From assembly GCF_900110275.1 (NCBI RefSeq), contig NZ_FODC01000007.1, forward strand, positions 267,760-331,759: a DNA stretch of 64,000 nt, given 5' to 3'. The notes under the pieces are model-generated. The model did no database searches. It worked only from the letters and a program-made list of their open reading frames with translations, and was not told the DNA's origin. Every line of letters begins with the position of its first letter. Positions within the stretch are counted from its first letter, which is position 1. The position numbers were made by a program, and so were the translations under genes. The stretch comes from Duganella sp. CF517. GTDB taxonomy: Bacteria; Pseudomonadota; Gammaproteobacteria; Burkholderiales; Burkholderiaceae_D. Below, piece by piece: positions 25,646 to 35,393 of the stretch.

Positions 25646-26710
25646 ATGTCCCTCGTATCCATGCGTCAACTGCTGGACCACGCCGCTGAAAACGGCTATG
25701 GCATCCCTGCGTTCAACGTCAACAATCTGGAGCAAGTGCAGGCCATCATGGCCGCCGCCGACGCGCTCGACAGCCCGGTCATCATGCAGGCATCGGCCGG
25801 CGCCCGCAAATATGCCGGCGAAGCGTTCCTGCGTCATCTGATCGACGCCGCGATCGAAGCCTATCCGCACATTCCGGTCGTCATGCACCAGGATCACGGC
25901 CAATCGCCGGCGGTCTGCATGGCCGCGATCCGCTCCGGCTTCTCGTCGGTGATGATGGACGGCTCGCTGGAAGCGGACGGCAAGTCGGTCGCATCGTACG
26001 AGTACAACGTCGAAGTGTCGCGCGAAGTGGTCAAGTTCTCGCACGCCATCGGCGTCACCGTTGAAGCCGAGCTGGGCGTTCTGGGCTCGCTGGAAACGAT
26101 GAAGGGCGACAAGGAAGACGGCCACGGCGCCGACGGCACCATGACCCGCGAGCAGCTGCTGACCGACGTCAACCAGGCCGCCGACTTCGTCAAGCAAACC
26201 CAGTGCGACGCGCTGGCCATCGCCATCGGCACCTCGCACGGCGCCTACAAGTTCACCCGCAAGCCGACCGGCGACATCCTGGCGATCGACCGCATCAAGG
26301 AAATCCACGCGCGCATCCCGAACACCCACCTGGTGATGCACGGTTCGTCGTCGGTGCCGCAGGAGCTGCTGGCCATCATCCGCGAGTTCGGCGGCGACAT
26401 GAAGGAAACCTATGGCGTGCCGGTGGAAGAGATCCAGGAAGGCATCCGTCACGGCGTTCGCAAGATCAACATCGACACCGACATCCGCCTGGCGATGACC
26501 GCCGCGATCCGTCAGTTCATGTTCCAGAACCCGTCGAAATTCGATCCGCGCGACTACCTGAAGCCTGCCCGCCTGGCCGCCGAACAAATCGTTCGCGCCC
26601 GTTTCGAGCAATTCGGTTGCGCCGGCCAGGCGTCGAAAATCAAGCAAGTGACGCTGGAAAAAATGGCCGAGCGTTACAAGGCCGGCGAGCTGCAACAGAT
26701 TGTGAAGTAA
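25646..26710 (+). CDS. fba: class II fructose-1,6-bisphosphate aldolase
   Basis: Zinc-dependent aldolase, 354 residues, Calvin-subtype class IIA. Metal and substrate motifs are visible: MHQDHGQSPAV, VEAELGVLG, GTSHGAYKFTR, MHGSSSVP and INIDTDIRLAMTAAIR. The ATG at 25646 has TTGGAG ten bases upstream; an ATG six codons earlier lacks a site. It works with pgk and pyk in lower glycolysis and gluconeogenesis. Confidence 0.97.
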   Translation: MSLVSMRQLLDHAAENGYGIPAFNVNNLEQVQAIMAAADALDSPVIMQASAGARKYAGEAFLRHLIDAAIEAYPHIPVVMHQDHGQSPAVCMAAIRSGFSSVMMDGSLEADGKSVASYEYNVEVSREVVKFSHAIGVTVEAELGVLGSLETMKGDKEDGHGADGTMTREQLLTDVNQAADFVKQTQCDALAIAIGTSHGAYKFTRKPTGDILAIDRIKEIHARIPNTHLVMHGSSSVPQELLAIIREFGGDMKETYGVPVEEIQEGIRHGVRKINIDTDIRLAMTAAIRQFMFQNPSKFDPRDYLKPARLAAEQIVRARFEQFGCAGQASKIKQVTLEKMAERYKAGELQQIVK

Positions 26711-26711
26711 A

Positions 26712-26790
26712 ATTCGGGTTGGACGGGCGAAGGTGGCCCGAATCTCTTGACCGGCTGGCAAGGTTTCCTTGTCGCCGGTTTTCGCTTTTT
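26712..26790 (+). terminator. double hairpin terminator after fba
   Basis: A first stem pairs ATTCGGG (26712-26718) with CCCGAAT (26737-26743). A second stem, ACCGGC-TG-GCAAGG, TTT loop, CCTTG-TC-GCCGGT (26750-26779), is followed by TTTCGCTTTTTC. It separates fba from purC. Confidence 0.8.
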
Positions 26791-26817
26791 CTACGTTTGG
26801 TTAATACATTCTCCGCT

Positions 26818-27711
26818 ATGAACAGCCTTTACCAATCCTCCATCAAATCCCTGCCACTGCTCGGCCATGGCAAAGTCCGCGACAACTACGCCGTCGGCGA
26901 CGATAAAATTCTGATCGTCACCACCGACCGCCTGTCCGCCTTCGACGTTGTCATGAACGAGCCGATTCCCGGCAAGGGCATGGTCTTGAACCAGATGAGC
27001 GATTTCTGGTTCGAGAAACTGGGCCACATCGTGCCGAACCACCTGACCGGCGTCGCGCCCGAGTCCGTGGTGGCAGCCGATGAGGTGGAGCAGGTCAAGG
27101 GCCGCGCCGTGGTCGCCAAACGCCTGAAGCCGATCATGGTCGAGGCGGTGGTGCGCGGTTACATCATCGGTTCGGGCTGGAAGGATTACCAGGCCACCGG
27201 CAGCATCTGCGGCATCGAATTGCCGGCCGGCCTGCGCCAGGCGGAGAAATTGCCCGAGCCGCTGTTCACCCCGGCCGCGAAAGCCGAGCTGGGCGAGCAC
27301 GACGAGAACATCAGCTTTGCCGACATGGAAAGCCGCATCGGCGCCGAACTGGCCGCCAAAATGCGCGATATCAGCATCAAACTGTACACCGCCGCCGCCG
27401 ACTACGCGGCCACGCGCGGCATCATCATCGCCGACACCAAGTTCGAGTTCGGCCTGGACGAAAACGGCGTCATGCACCTGATGGACGAAGTGCTGACCGC
27501 CGATTCGTCGCGCTTCTGGCCGGCCGATTCGTACGCGCCGGACATGTCGCCGCCGTCGTTCGACAAGCAATTCGTGCGCGATTACCTGGAAACCTTGGAC
27601 TGGGGCAAGACCGCGCCGGCGCCGGCATTGCCGGCAGACGTCATCGACAAGACCCAGGCCAAGTATTTCGAAGCGATCGAGCGCCTGACCGGCCAGAAGC
27701 TGAAGGCCTGA
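26818..27711 (+). CDS. purC: SAICAR synthetase
   Basis: Phosphoribosylaminoimidazole-succinocarboxamide synthase of purine synthesis, joining CAIR and aspartate with ATP. The 297 residues show GHGKVRDNYAVGDDKILIVTTDRLSAFDV, VRGYIIGSGWKDYQ, IADTKFEFG and DSSRFWPADSY. The ribosome site before the ATG is poor. It is followed one base later by purE, with purK next, so three consecutive purine steps sit together. Confidence 0.97.
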   Translation: MNSLYQSSIKSLPLLGHGKVRDNYAVGDDKILIVTTDRLSAFDVVMNEPIPGKGMVLNQMSDFWFEKLGHIVPNHLTGVAPESVVAADEVEQVKGRAVVAKRLKPIMVEAVVRGYIIGSGWKDYQATGSICGIELPAGLRQAEKLPEPLFTPAAKAELGEHDENISFADMESRIGAELAAKMRDISIKLYTAAADYAATRGIIIADTKFEFGLDENGVMHLMDEVLTADSSRFWPADSYAPDMSPPSFDKQFVRDYLETLDWGKTAPAPALPADVIDKTQAKYFEAIERLTGQKLKA

Positions 27712-27712
27712 G

Positions 27713-28216
27713 ATGGCGGACGCTAACAACAAGCCGCTGGTCGGCGTCATCATGGGCTCGTCGTCGGACTGGGACGTGATGCAAAACGCGGTCGCCATCC
27801 TGAAACAGTTCGGCGTGCCGTTCGAGGCGCAAGTGATTTCCGCGCACCGCATGCCGGACGAGATGTACGCGTACGCCAGGAGCGCCCGGGCGCGCGGCTT
27901 GCGCGCCATCATCGCCGGCGCCGGCGGCGCCGCCCACCTGCCGGGCATGGTCGCGGCGATGACCATCGTGCCGGTGCTGGGCGTGCCGGTGCCGTCGAAG
28001 TATCTGCGCGGCGAGGATTCGCTGCTGTCCATCGTGCAGATGCCCAAGGGCGTGCCGGTGTCGACCTTCGCCATCGGCGAGGCGGGCGCCGCCAACGCCG
28101 CGCTGACGGCGGTGGCGATGATCGCCGCCAACGACGACGCGCTGGCCGACAAGCTGGAAGCCTTCCGCGTGACGCAGACCGAAGCCGCCAAGGCCATGAC
28201 GCTGCCGCTTGAATAA
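27713..28216 (+). CDS. purE: N5-CAIR mutase (class I PurE)
   Basis: It converts N5-carboxyaminoimidazole ribonucleotide, made by PurK, to CAIR. The 167 residues contain the GSSSDWDVM motif, SAHRMPDEM and AGAGGAAHLPGM. The presence of purK next door confirms the class I type. It starts one base after the purC stop. Confidence 0.97.
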   Translation: MADANNKPLVGVIMGSSSDWDVMQNAVAILKQFGVPFEAQVISAHRMPDEMYAYARSARARGLRAIIAGAGGAAHLPGMVAAMTIVPVLGVPVPSKYLRGEDSLLSIVQMPKGVPVSTFAIGEAGAANAALTAVAMIAANDDALADKLEAFRVTQTEAAKAMTLPLE

Positions 28217-28232
28217 CGTTTGAAATAAATCG

Positions 28233-29438
28233 ATGAGCAAAGATTTTTCTCCACTTGTGCCCGCCGCCAATCCGGCGGCGTGGCTGGGCGTGATGGGCGG
28301 CGGTCAACTGGGCCGCATGTTCGCCCAGGCCGCCCAGAGCATGGGTTACCAGGTCGCCGTGCTGGAGCCGGCCGATGAATGTCCCGCCGGCCAGGTCGCG
28401 CAGCGCCTGGTCAACGCCGGCTACGGCGACGCCGCCGGCCTCGACGCGCTGGCCGCGCAATGCCTGGCCGTCACCACCGAATTCGAGAACGTGCCCGCCG
28501 ACAGCCTGTCGCGCCTGGCGGAGCGCGTGTTCGTCGCCCCCGACGCCCACGGCGTCTCGGTGGCGCAGGACCGCATCGCCGAGAAGAAATTCTTTGTCGA
28601 TTGCGCGCCGCGCTCGGGCGTGCTGCCGGCGCCGCACAAAGTGATCGCCACGCAGCAGGATATCGACGATATCGCCGACGATCTGCTGCCGGGCATCCTG
28701 AAGACCGTGCGCATGGGTTACGACGGCAAGGGCCAGGTCCGCGTGAAGTCGCGCGAAGACGTGCGCGCCGCGTTTGAAAGCATGGACAAGGTCACCTGCC
28801 TGCTGGAAAAAATGCTGCCGCTGGCCTATGAAGTGTCGGTGCTGACCGCGCGCGGCGCCGACGGCGCGTCGGTGGTCTATCCGATCGCCGAGAACGTCCA
28901 CCGCGACGGCATCCTGTTCACCACCACCGTGCCGGGCCCGAACGTTTCCGAGGCCAGCGCCAGGATCGCGCAACAGGCGGCGCAGGCGATTGTGGCCGAA
29001 CTCGGCTACGTCGGCGTGCTGTGCATCGAATTCTTCGTCTTGACCGACGGCAGCCTGGTGGTCAACGAAATGGCGCCGCGTCCGCACAACAGCGGCCATT
29101 ACACGATGGACGCCTGCGTCACCAGCCAGTTCGCGCAGCAGGTCCGCGCGATGGCGCGCCTGCCGCTGGGCGACGTGCGCCAGCATTCGCCGGCCGTCAT
29201 GCTCAACATCCTGGGCGACGTCTGGTTCGAAGGCGACAGTGCGGGGGAAGCTGAGACTGCGCGCGAACCGGCCTGGGACCGCATCCTGGCCTTGCCCGGC
29301 GCCTGCCTGCATCTGTACGGCAAGGACGATCCGCGCCGCGCCCGCAAGATGGGCCACCTGACCATCGTCGCGCCGACGTTGGACGAGGCCCGGCGCCAGC
29401 TCGACGCCGCCTGCGCCATCCTGGGTATCGCGCCGTGA
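28233..29438 (+). CDS. purK: N5-CAIR synthetase
   Basis: ATP-grasp enzyme carboxylating AIR with bicarbonate. The 401 residues show GVMGGGQLGRMF, ATP-grasp segments (LKTVRMGYDGKGQ, EVSVLTARG) and NEMAPRPHNSGHYT. The N-terminus is about ten residues longer than average before the GGGQLG loop. Its stop overlaps the GTG start of the next gene (GTGA). Confidence 0.96.
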   Translation: MSKDFSPLVPAANPAAWLGVMGGGQLGRMFAQAAQSMGYQVAVLEPADECPAGQVAQRLVNAGYGDAAGLDALAAQCLAVTTEFENVPADSLSRLAERVFVAPDAHGVSVAQDRIAEKKFFVDCAPRSGVLPAPHKVIATQQDIDDIADDLLPGILKTVRMGYDGKGQVRVKSREDVRAAFESMDKVTCLLEKMLPLAYEVSVLTARGADGASVVYPIAENVHRDGILFTTTVPGPNVSEASARIAQQAAQAIVAELGYVGVLCIEFFVLTDGSLVVNEMAPRPHNSGHYTMDACVTSQFAQQVRAMARLPLGDVRQHSPAVMLNILGDVWFEGDSAGEAETAREPAWDRILALPGACLHLYGKDDPRRARKMGHLTIVAPTLDEARRQLDAACAILGIAP

Positions 29439-30505
29439 AGAAACCGCATCACGCGGTCGCTGACGGCGCCGACATCGCGGCGGCGGCGCTGGTGCTGGAG
29501 GAGGGCGGCCTGGTCGCCTTCCCGACCGAGACCGTCTACGGCCTCGGCGCCGACGCCGAAAATCCGGCCGCCGTCGCCCGCATCTACCAGGCCAAGGGCC
29601 GCCCGAACGACCACCCGGTGATCGTGCACGTGGCGCCCGGCGCCGATCTGGACTACTGGGTCACCGACATCCCTGACGAAGCGCGGCAACTGGTCGCCGC
29701 CTTCTGGCCGGGACCGCTGACCTTGATTTTGAAACGCGCCGGCCACATTCCCGACGCCGTCTCCGGCGGCCAGGACACGGTCGGCATCCGCTGCCCGTCG
29801 CATCCGGTCGCGATCGCTTTGCTGAGCGCATTCAAGGGCGGCAAGGGCGGCGTGGCGGCGCCGTCGGCCAACAAGTTCGGCAACGTCAGCCCGACCACGG
29901 CCCAGCACGTGCGCGACGAGTTCGCGCTGGACGACGCCGATGAAGGCTCGATCACGGGCGATGACGCCTGTTCGGCGGCCTTGTTGACGACCGTGCTCGA
30001 GGGCGGCCCCAGCCAGGTCGGCATCGAATCGACCATCGTCGACCTGTCGCGCCTGGCGACGCACGGCCCGGTGCTGCTGCGTCCGGGCCATATCAGCGCC
30101 CGGCAGATCGCCGACGTCATCGGCCGATTGCCGGCCGCGCCCGACCAGGCCGCGCCGCGCGCCTCCGGCACGCTGGAATCGCATTACGCGCCGCGCACGC
30201 CGGTGACCATGCTCGACGGCGCCACGTTGACGGCGAAGCTGCCGCAACTGCAAGCGAAGGGCGTCAAGGTTGCCGTCATCAGCCACGCGCTGCCGGCGCT
30301 GGTGGCCAGCCAGCAGGTGCTGCCCGCCGATCCGGCCGGCTACGCCTACGGCCTCTACGCCGCCTTGCGCGACATGGACCAGACCGGCTCGGACCTGATC
30401 CTGGTCGAAACCCCGCCGCAGGATGCGCAATGGCTGGGCGTCAACGACCGCCTGCGCCGCGCGGTGTTCGGCTCCGCCGGCGTGATCGAATCGCTGCTCG
30501 ATTGA
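29435..30505 (+). CDS. sua5: threonylcarbamoyl-AMP synthase, Sua5 type
   Basis: Makes the L-threonylcarbamoyl-AMP used for t6A37 in ANN-decoding tRNAs. The product has 356 residues, so it is the long Sua5 form: an N-terminal YrdC domain (AFPTETVYGLGADA, IYQAKGRPNDHPVIVHV, AAPSANKFGNVSPTTA) and a C-terminal Sua5 domain beyond a linker near residue 240 (SGTLESHYAPRTP). It starts at a GTG overlapping purK. The window also holds tcdA (38023), which acts on t6A to form the cyclic ct6A, so two steps of that modification are encoded here though unlinked. Confidence 0.94.
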   Translation: MKKPHHAVADGADIAAAALVLEEGGLVAFPTETVYGLGADAENPAAVARIYQAKGRPNDHPVIVHVAPGADLDYWVTDIPDEARQLVAAFWPGPLTLILKRAGHIPDAVSGGQDTVGIRCPSHPVAIALLSAFKGGKGGVAAPSANKFGNVSPTTAQHVRDEFALDDADEGSITGDDACSAALLTTVLEGGPSQVGIESTIVDLSRLATHGPVLLRPGHISARQIADVIGRLPAAPDQAAPRASGTLESHYAPRTPVTMLDGATLTAKLPQLQAKGVKVAVISHALPALVASQQVLPADPAGYAYGLYAALRDMDQTGSDLILVETPPQDAQWLGVNDRLRRAVFGSAGVIESLLD

Positions 30506-30696
30506 TCGCGCCGCCGGCGTTTTGAGCTGGATCAACTTGCACTCAAAAAGCCGAGCAACTGTTCCTTTTTGCTCACAACTAATGAGTTCGTCGGGTGTTT
30601 TCCTATACAAGCATCGCCAACGCTGGCATATTAGTCGGGATGCGAATAGCACGTTCGTTCGTAGCAAATCATAAAAGAATATTTACAGGAGACAAT

Positions 30697-32076
30697 ATGC
30701 GCAACACCAAATTTGCACTCGCTGCAATGACCCTGGCCGTCCTTGCGGGTTGCGGCGGCAGCGCCGACCCGAAGCCGGGTGATCAAACCATCAAAAACAA
30801 GTACAGCGCACAAGTGTCGTTCGGCGACAGCCTGTCCGACGTGGGTTCGTATGCCGTCGGCACCGTGGCTGCGCTCAAGGGCGGTAAATTCACCATCAAC
30901 GGCGACAACACCGCGATCGCCTCCACCCTGACCGGCAGGAACTGGACCGAACTGATCGCCGCCCAGCTGGGCCTGGCCGCGCCGTGCGCGGCGCTCACCG
31001 GCCTCGACGGCGACGCCAGCAAGGGCTTCTCGGTGCCGCAGGTGGCCCACGCCGGCTGCTACGGCTATGCGCAGGGCGGCTCCCGCGTCACCAATCCGGT
31101 TGGACCGGGCAATAAATTGGCCGGCAGCGCGCTCGGCGCGTTGACGGTTCCCGTCGTCACCCAGGTGGCCAACCACTTGAAAGCGGTCGGCGGCAAGTTC
31201 AAGGGCGACGAGATGGTCTTCGTCATGGCCGGCGGTAACGATGTGCTGTTCCAGCTGGCCGCGCTGAGCGCCGGCGCCACCGCCGCCGGCACCGCCGCCG
31301 GCGGTCCGGCCTACTTGCAGAGCCTGGTGCCGCAGTTGGCGGCGGGCGCGACCAATCCGCAGACCGCCGCCCAGGCCATCGCTTTCGCCGCGCAAACGGA
31401 GGCGGCGCGCGCCGGCAGCACCCAGGCCAGCATCACCCAGGTCGCCATCGGCGCCGCCGCCGTCCAGCCGGGCAACTCGGCCGTCGCCGCGCAGGCCGTC
31501 TACGGTCCGATGGTCGCCAAGGCCACCGCCGACGCCACCGCCGCCGGCACCAAGGCCGGACTGGATTACGCCACCGCCAAGGGCCCGGAACTGGTCGCCG
31601 CGCTGGCCGCCGCCGGCACCGAACTGGCCAACCTGGTCAAGACGCAAATCGTCGCCAACGGCGCCAACTACGTGACGGTCAACAACCTGCCGGACGTGGC
31701 CACCACGCCGTCGGGCCGTGGCCAGTCGGCCGCCACCCAGGCGCTGATCAACGCCATGGTGAGCGCCTTCAACAACGCGCTGACCGCCGGCCTGTCGGCC
31801 GAGCCCAAGGTGCTTATTGTCGACGTCTTCGCCGTCAGCCACGACCAGGCCACCAATCCCGGCCCGTACGGCCTGACCAACGTGACCGAGCCCGCCTGCG
31901 ACCTGAGCGCGGCCAAGAACCCGCTGGGCACGTCGCTGGCGTGCAACGGCGGCAACCTCAAAGCGGGCGACGTCAGCCACTACTCGTTCGCCGACGAAGT
32001 CCATCCGACCCCGTTCAACAACCTGCTGCTGGCCCGTTATGTGTCCAGAAGCCTGGTGACCAAGGGCTGGCTGTAA
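30697..32076 (+). CDS. GDSL/SGNH-family lipase or esterase, lipoprotein
   Basis: Predicted secreted or outer-membrane-attached esterase of 459 residues. The N-terminus MRNTKFALAAMTLAVLAGCGG has a lipobox (LAGC), so it is likely a lipoprotein. SGNH blocks: SFGDSLSDVG (nucleophile Ser), the block II glycine region, GGNDVLF (Asn), and the catalytic dyad DEVHPTPF near the C-terminus. An Ala/Thr/Gly-rich insertion of about 130 residues in the middle is unusual for the family. The ATG at 30697 has ACAGGAGA upstream. Confidence 0.85.
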   Translation: MRNTKFALAAMTLAVLAGCGGSADPKPGDQTIKNKYSAQVSFGDSLSDVGSYAVGTVAALKGGKFTINGDNTAIASTLTGRNWTELIAAQLGLAAPCAALTGLDGDASKGFSVPQVAHAGCYGYAQGGSRVTNPVGPGNKLAGSALGALTVPVVTQVANHLKAVGGKFKGDEMVFVMAGGNDVLFQLAALSAGATAAGTAAGGPAYLQSLVPQLAAGATNPQTAAQAIAFAAQTEAARAGSTQASITQVAIGAAAVQPGNSAVAAQAVYGPMVAKATADATAAGTKAGLDYATAKGPELVAALAAAGTELANLVKTQIVANGANYVTVNNLPDVATTPSGRGQSAATQALINAMVSAFNNALTAGLSAEPKVLIVDVFAVSHDQATNPGPYGLTNVTEPACDLSAAKNPLGTSLACNGGNLKAGDVSHYSFADEVHPTPFNNLLLARYVSRSLVTKGWL

Positions 32077-32148
32077 TTCTGTCGTCGCGGGCGGGCGCCG
32101 CTGAGCGCGGCGCCCGCCGGACCACACCATAAAAAATCAGGAGACGAT

Positions 32149-32847
32149 ATGAACAAGGGTTTCAACACCACCGTAAAACTGCTGGCGCTGGCCGCCGCGA
32201 TGTCGGTGGCCACGGCCGCGTCGGCGCAACAGACCACCGGCACCTGGCTGGTCACCGCCGGCATCAACAAGATCACGCCGAAGGTCAAATCCGGCGACGT
32301 GTCGGCGCCGGCGCTGCCGGGCACCAAGGCCGACATCGATTCGGACACCAAACCGCGCGTGGCGTTCGCGTACATGGTCACCGACAATGTTTCGGCGGAA
32401 ATCGATCTGGGCCTGCCGTACAAGCACGACCTGATCGGCTCGGGCTCGATCGAGGGCACCGGCAAGCTGGGCACGTCGGAAGTGTTGCCGCCGACAGCCT
32501 TCATCCAGTACCGCTTCCTGCCGGCCAACGCGATGTTCCGTCCGTATGTCGGCCTGGGCATCACCTACGCCCACTTCCAGAAGGAACGCGGTTCGGGCCA
32601 GCTGACGGCGATCCTGAACACCGGCGGTCCGGGCGCGACCTTCAAGGTCGACGACAAATGGGCGGCCAGCTACCAGGTCGGCGCCACCGTCAAGATCAAC
32701 GAACAGTGGTTCGTCGATGCCACCGTGATCAAGACCAAGCTCAAGACCCAGGTGCATTTCTCGACCGGCCAGAACCAGGATATCCGCCTCGATCCGCTGG
32801 CGGTGAGCGTCAGCGTCGGCTACAACTTCAAGGGTTTCAACTTCTGA
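32149..32847 (+). CDS. ompW: OmpW family outer-membrane protein
   Basis: A 232-residue eight-stranded beta-barrel porin-like protein. It has a signal peptide (KLLALAAAMSVATAASA|QQ), then alternating beta strands, the PYVGLGITYAHF pattern typical of OmpW/AlkL, and a C-terminal aromatic residue (YNFKGFNF) for BAM recognition. It may pass small hydrophobic molecules. It lies 72 bases after the GDSL lipoprotein gene with its own AGGAGA ribosome site, and a strong terminator follows. Confidence 0.92.
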   Translation: MNKGFNTTVKLLALAAAMSVATAASAQQTTGTWLVTAGINKITPKVKSGDVSAPALPGTKADIDSDTKPRVAFAYMVTDNVSAEIDLGLPYKHDLIGSGSIEGTGKLGTSEVLPPTAFIQYRFLPANAMFRPYVGLGITYAHFQKERGSGQLTAILNTGGPGATFKVDDKWAASYQVGATVKINEQWFVDATVIKTKLKTQVHFSTGQNQDIRLDPLAVSVSVGYNFKGFNF

Positions 32848-32864
32848 TTATCGAATTTGGGCCG

Positions 32865-32903
32865 AAAAAAAACCGCTGCGATGTTGTGCAGCGGTTTTTT
32901 TTC
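32865..32903. terminator. bidirectional terminator between ompW and gcdH
   Basis: A-run, ACCGCTGC, 8-base loop, GCAGCGGT, T-run of eight. Serves both convergent genes. Confidence 0.92.
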
Positions 32904-32917
32904 ATCCTGCGGGCGGC

Positions 32918-34102
32918 TTATTGGAACGCCTGGATGCCGGTCTGCGCGCGGCCCAGGATCAGGGCATGGATGTCGTGCGTGCCCTCGTAGGTGTTGACCA
33001 CCTCCAGGTTGACCATGTGGCGGATGACGCCGAACTCGTCCGAAATGCCGTTACCGCCGAGCATGTCGCGCGCGACCCGGGCGATGTCCAGCGACTTGCC
33101 GCAGGAATTGCGCTTCATCATCGAGGTGATTTCCACCGCCGCCGTGCCGGCGTCCTTCATGCGGCCCAGCTGCAGGCAGCCTTGCAGGCCGAGCGTGATT
33201 TCGGTCTGCATGTCGGCCAGCTTTTTTTGCACCAGCTGGTTGGCGGCCAGCGGACGGCCGAATTGCGAGCGGTCCAGCACGTACTGGCGGGCGATGTGCC
33301 AGCAGGCCTCGGCCGCGCCCAGCGCGCCCCAGGCGATGCCGTAGCGGGCCGAGTTCAGGCACGTGAACGGACCCTTGAGGCCGCGCACGTCCGGGAAGGC
33401 GTTTTCCTCCGGGCAGAACACGTTGTCCATGACGATCTCGCCGGTCAACGAGGCGCGCAGGCCGAACTTGCCGTGGATGGCGGGGGCGCTCAGGCCGGCC
33501 ATGCCTTTTTCCAGCACGAAGCCACGGATCGCGCCTTCGTCGTCCTTGGCCCAGACCACGAACACGTCGGCCACCGGCGAATTGGTGATCCACATCTTGG
33601 CGCCGGTCAGCGCGTAGCCGCCCGGCACCTTCTTGGCGCGGGTGATCATCGAACCGGGATCGGAACCGTGGTTCGGCTCGGTCAGGCCGAAGCAGCCGAT
33701 CCATTCGCCGGTCGCCAGTTTCGGCAGGTATTTCTGGCGCTGCGCCTCGGTGCCGAATTCGAAGATCGGCACCATCACCAGCGACGACTGCACGCTCATC
33801 ATCGAGCGGTAGCCGGAATCGACGCGCTCGACTTCGCGCGCGATCAGGCCGTAGGAGACGTAGTTCAGGCCGGGACCGCCGTACTGGTCGGGGATGGTCG
33901 GCCCCAGCAGGCCCAATTCGCCCATTTCGCGGAAGATCGACGTGTCCATCTTCTCGTGGCGGAACGCCTCCAGGATGCGCGGGGCCAGCTTGTCCTGGCA
34001 ATAGGCAGCGGCGGCGTCGCGCACCATGCGCTCGTCGTCGGTCAGTTGCTGGTCCAGCAACAAGGGGTCATCCCAGTGGAATTGGGCGCGGGCTTGGCTC
34101 AT
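32918..34102 (-). CDS. gcdH: glutaryl-CoA dehydrogenase
   Basis: FAD-dependent acyl-CoA dehydrogenase decarboxylating glutaryl-CoA to crotonyl-CoA in lysine and tryptophan breakdown. The 394 residues follow the glutaryl-CoA dehydrogenase pattern: FHWDDPLLLDQQLTDDE start, FGLTEPNHGSDPGSM, TGAKMWITNSPVADVFVVWAK, and the catalytic glutamate in NTYEGTHDIHALILGRA. Length is normal. Stands alone on the minus strand. Confidence 0.95.
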   Translation of the reverse strand: MSQARAQFHWDDPLLLDQQLTDDERMVRDAAAAYCQDKLAPRILEAFRHEKMDTSIFREMGELGLLGPTIPDQYGGPGLNYVSYGLIAREVERVDSGYRSMMSVQSSLVMVPIFEFGTEAQRQKYLPKLATGEWIGCFGLTEPNHGSDPGSMITRAKKVPGGYALTGAKMWITNSPVADVFVVWAKDDEGAIRGFVLEKGMAGLSAPAIHGKFGLRASLTGEIVMDNVFCPEENAFPDVRGLKGPFTCLNSARYGIAWGALGAAEACWHIARQYVLDRSQFGRPLAANQLVQKKLADMQTEITLGLQGCLQLGRMKDAGTAAVEITSMMKRNSCGKSLDIARVARDMLGGNGISDEFGVIRHMVNLEVVNTYEGTHDIHALILGRAQTGIQAFQ

Positions 34103-34190
34103 GGTGGTCTCTCATTATGGTGAATGCTGCCAGCATTCTATGCCGCGCCGCCCACCCCGGCTTTTCAAATGGCGACACCAATTTCCGTTT

Positions 34191-34694
34191 TTAGCCCAGG
34201 CTGCCGAACTGGCCGCCGTGGAAGATCAGCGGCGGCGCCGGCGTAAATTCGCACAACTCGACCTCGCCGACGAAAATCACGTGGTCGCCCTCGGGGTAGC
34301 GGCTGCGGTTGTGGCATTCGAACCAGGCCGAGCCGCCCTTGAGGATCGGCTGGCCGGTGCGCGACAGCTCGTACTCGACGGTTTCCCACGGATTGCTGCC
34401 GCGCGTGGCGAACAGCTTGGCCAGGTGGGCCTGGCCGGCGCTGAGCACGTTGATGACATAATGCGAGTTACCCGTGAAGATGGGCATGCTGTTGGCGCCG
34501 TTCGACAGGCTCCACAGCACCAGCGGCGGATCGAGCGAGACCGAGTTGAACGAACTGGCCGTCAGGCCGCGGAACGTGCCGTCGGCCAGCCGCGTGGTGA
34601 TCACGGTCACGCCGGTGGCGAACTGGCCCAGCGCCTGGCGGAAATGGGCGGTGTCGAAAGCGCGTTCTTCGGCGCGGGGGGAGATGGTGTGCAT
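34191..34694 (-). CDS. flavin reductase family protein
   Basis: A 167-residue FMN-binding split-barrel protein: FRQALGQFATGVTVITT, GLTASSFNSVSLDPPLVLWSL, INVLSAGQ and the C-terminal HVIFVGEVE. Members reduce flavin with NAD(P)H for partner monooxygenases, but no oxygenase gene is adjacent. It follows gcdH upstream on the same strand with an 88-base gap, probably independent. Confidence 0.9.
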   Translation of the reverse strand: MHTISPRAEERAFDTAHFRQALGQFATGVTVITTRLADGTFRGLTASSFNSVSLDPPLVLWSLSNGANSMPIFTGNSHYVINVLSAGQAHLAKLFATRGSNPWETVEYELSRTGQPILKGGSAWFECHNRSRYPEGDHVIFVGEVELCEFTPAPPLIFHGGQFGSLG

Positions 34695-34841
34695 GGGTCG
34701 GCCTGGGTTCTTTTAGCCATTATGCCAAAGATTTGTGGCGGCGATGGAATCCGCCCCGTCGCGCGGCGCTAAACTGGCGGCGCGCGGCGCGCGATTGCGT
34801 TACAGTGGCCCATGGCAAGCGGCTTCGATACGGAGGGGGCT

Positions 34842-35393
34842 ATGGGCAGCAATGGCGCGCCGGGCGCGGCGCTGGAGACGGCGGTTCTGGGCGGCGGCTG
34901 CTTTTGGTGCCTGGAGGCGGTGTATCTGGAAGTGAAGGGCGTTGTAAGCGTCGAGTCCGGCTACACGGGCGGCGCCGTGCCGCATCCCACGTACGAGCAG
35001 GTGTGCGTCGGCGACACCGGCCACGCCGAAGTGGTGAAGTTGCAATTTGATCCCTCCGTCGTCGCCTACCACGACCTCCTCGAGATTTTCTTCACCATCC
35101 ACGATCCGACCACCGCTAACCGCCAGGGCAACGATGTCGGCACGCAATATCGCTCGGTCGTCTATCACCAGTCGCCGGAGCAGGAGGCGACCGCGCGCCA
35201 GGTCATCGCCGAGATGGCCAATGTGTGGGACGCGCCCATCGTCACCGAACTGTCGCCCGCGCTGCCGTATTACAAGGCCGAGGATTACCACCAGGATTAC
35301 TTCCGCCGCCATCCGTTGCAGGGCTATTGCGCGTTCGTGGTCGCGCCCAAGGTGGCCGAGTTCCGCAAGATCCACGGCCATCGCATCAAATAG
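34842..35393 (+). CDS. msrA: peptide methionine-S-sulfoxide reductase MsrA
   Basis: Repairs Met-S-sulfoxide in proteins. The 183 residues contain the catalytic GGGCFWCLEAV motif, GYTGGAVPHPTYEQVC, HAEVVKLQFDP and the C-terminal DYHQDYFRRHP. The ATG at 34842 is preferred because GGAGGG lies six bases upstream; an ATG ten codons earlier has none. It converges on cfa with an 8-base overlap (35386-35393). Confidence 0.95.
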   Translation: MGSNGAPGAALETAVLGGGCFWCLEAVYLEVKGVVSVESGYTGGAVPHPTYEQVCVGDTGHAEVVKLQFDPSVVAYHDLLEIFFTIHDPTTANRQGNDVGTQYRSVVYHQSPEQEATARQVIAEMANVWDAPIVTELSPALPYYKAEDYHQDYFRRHPLQGYCAFVVAPKVAEFRKIHGHRIK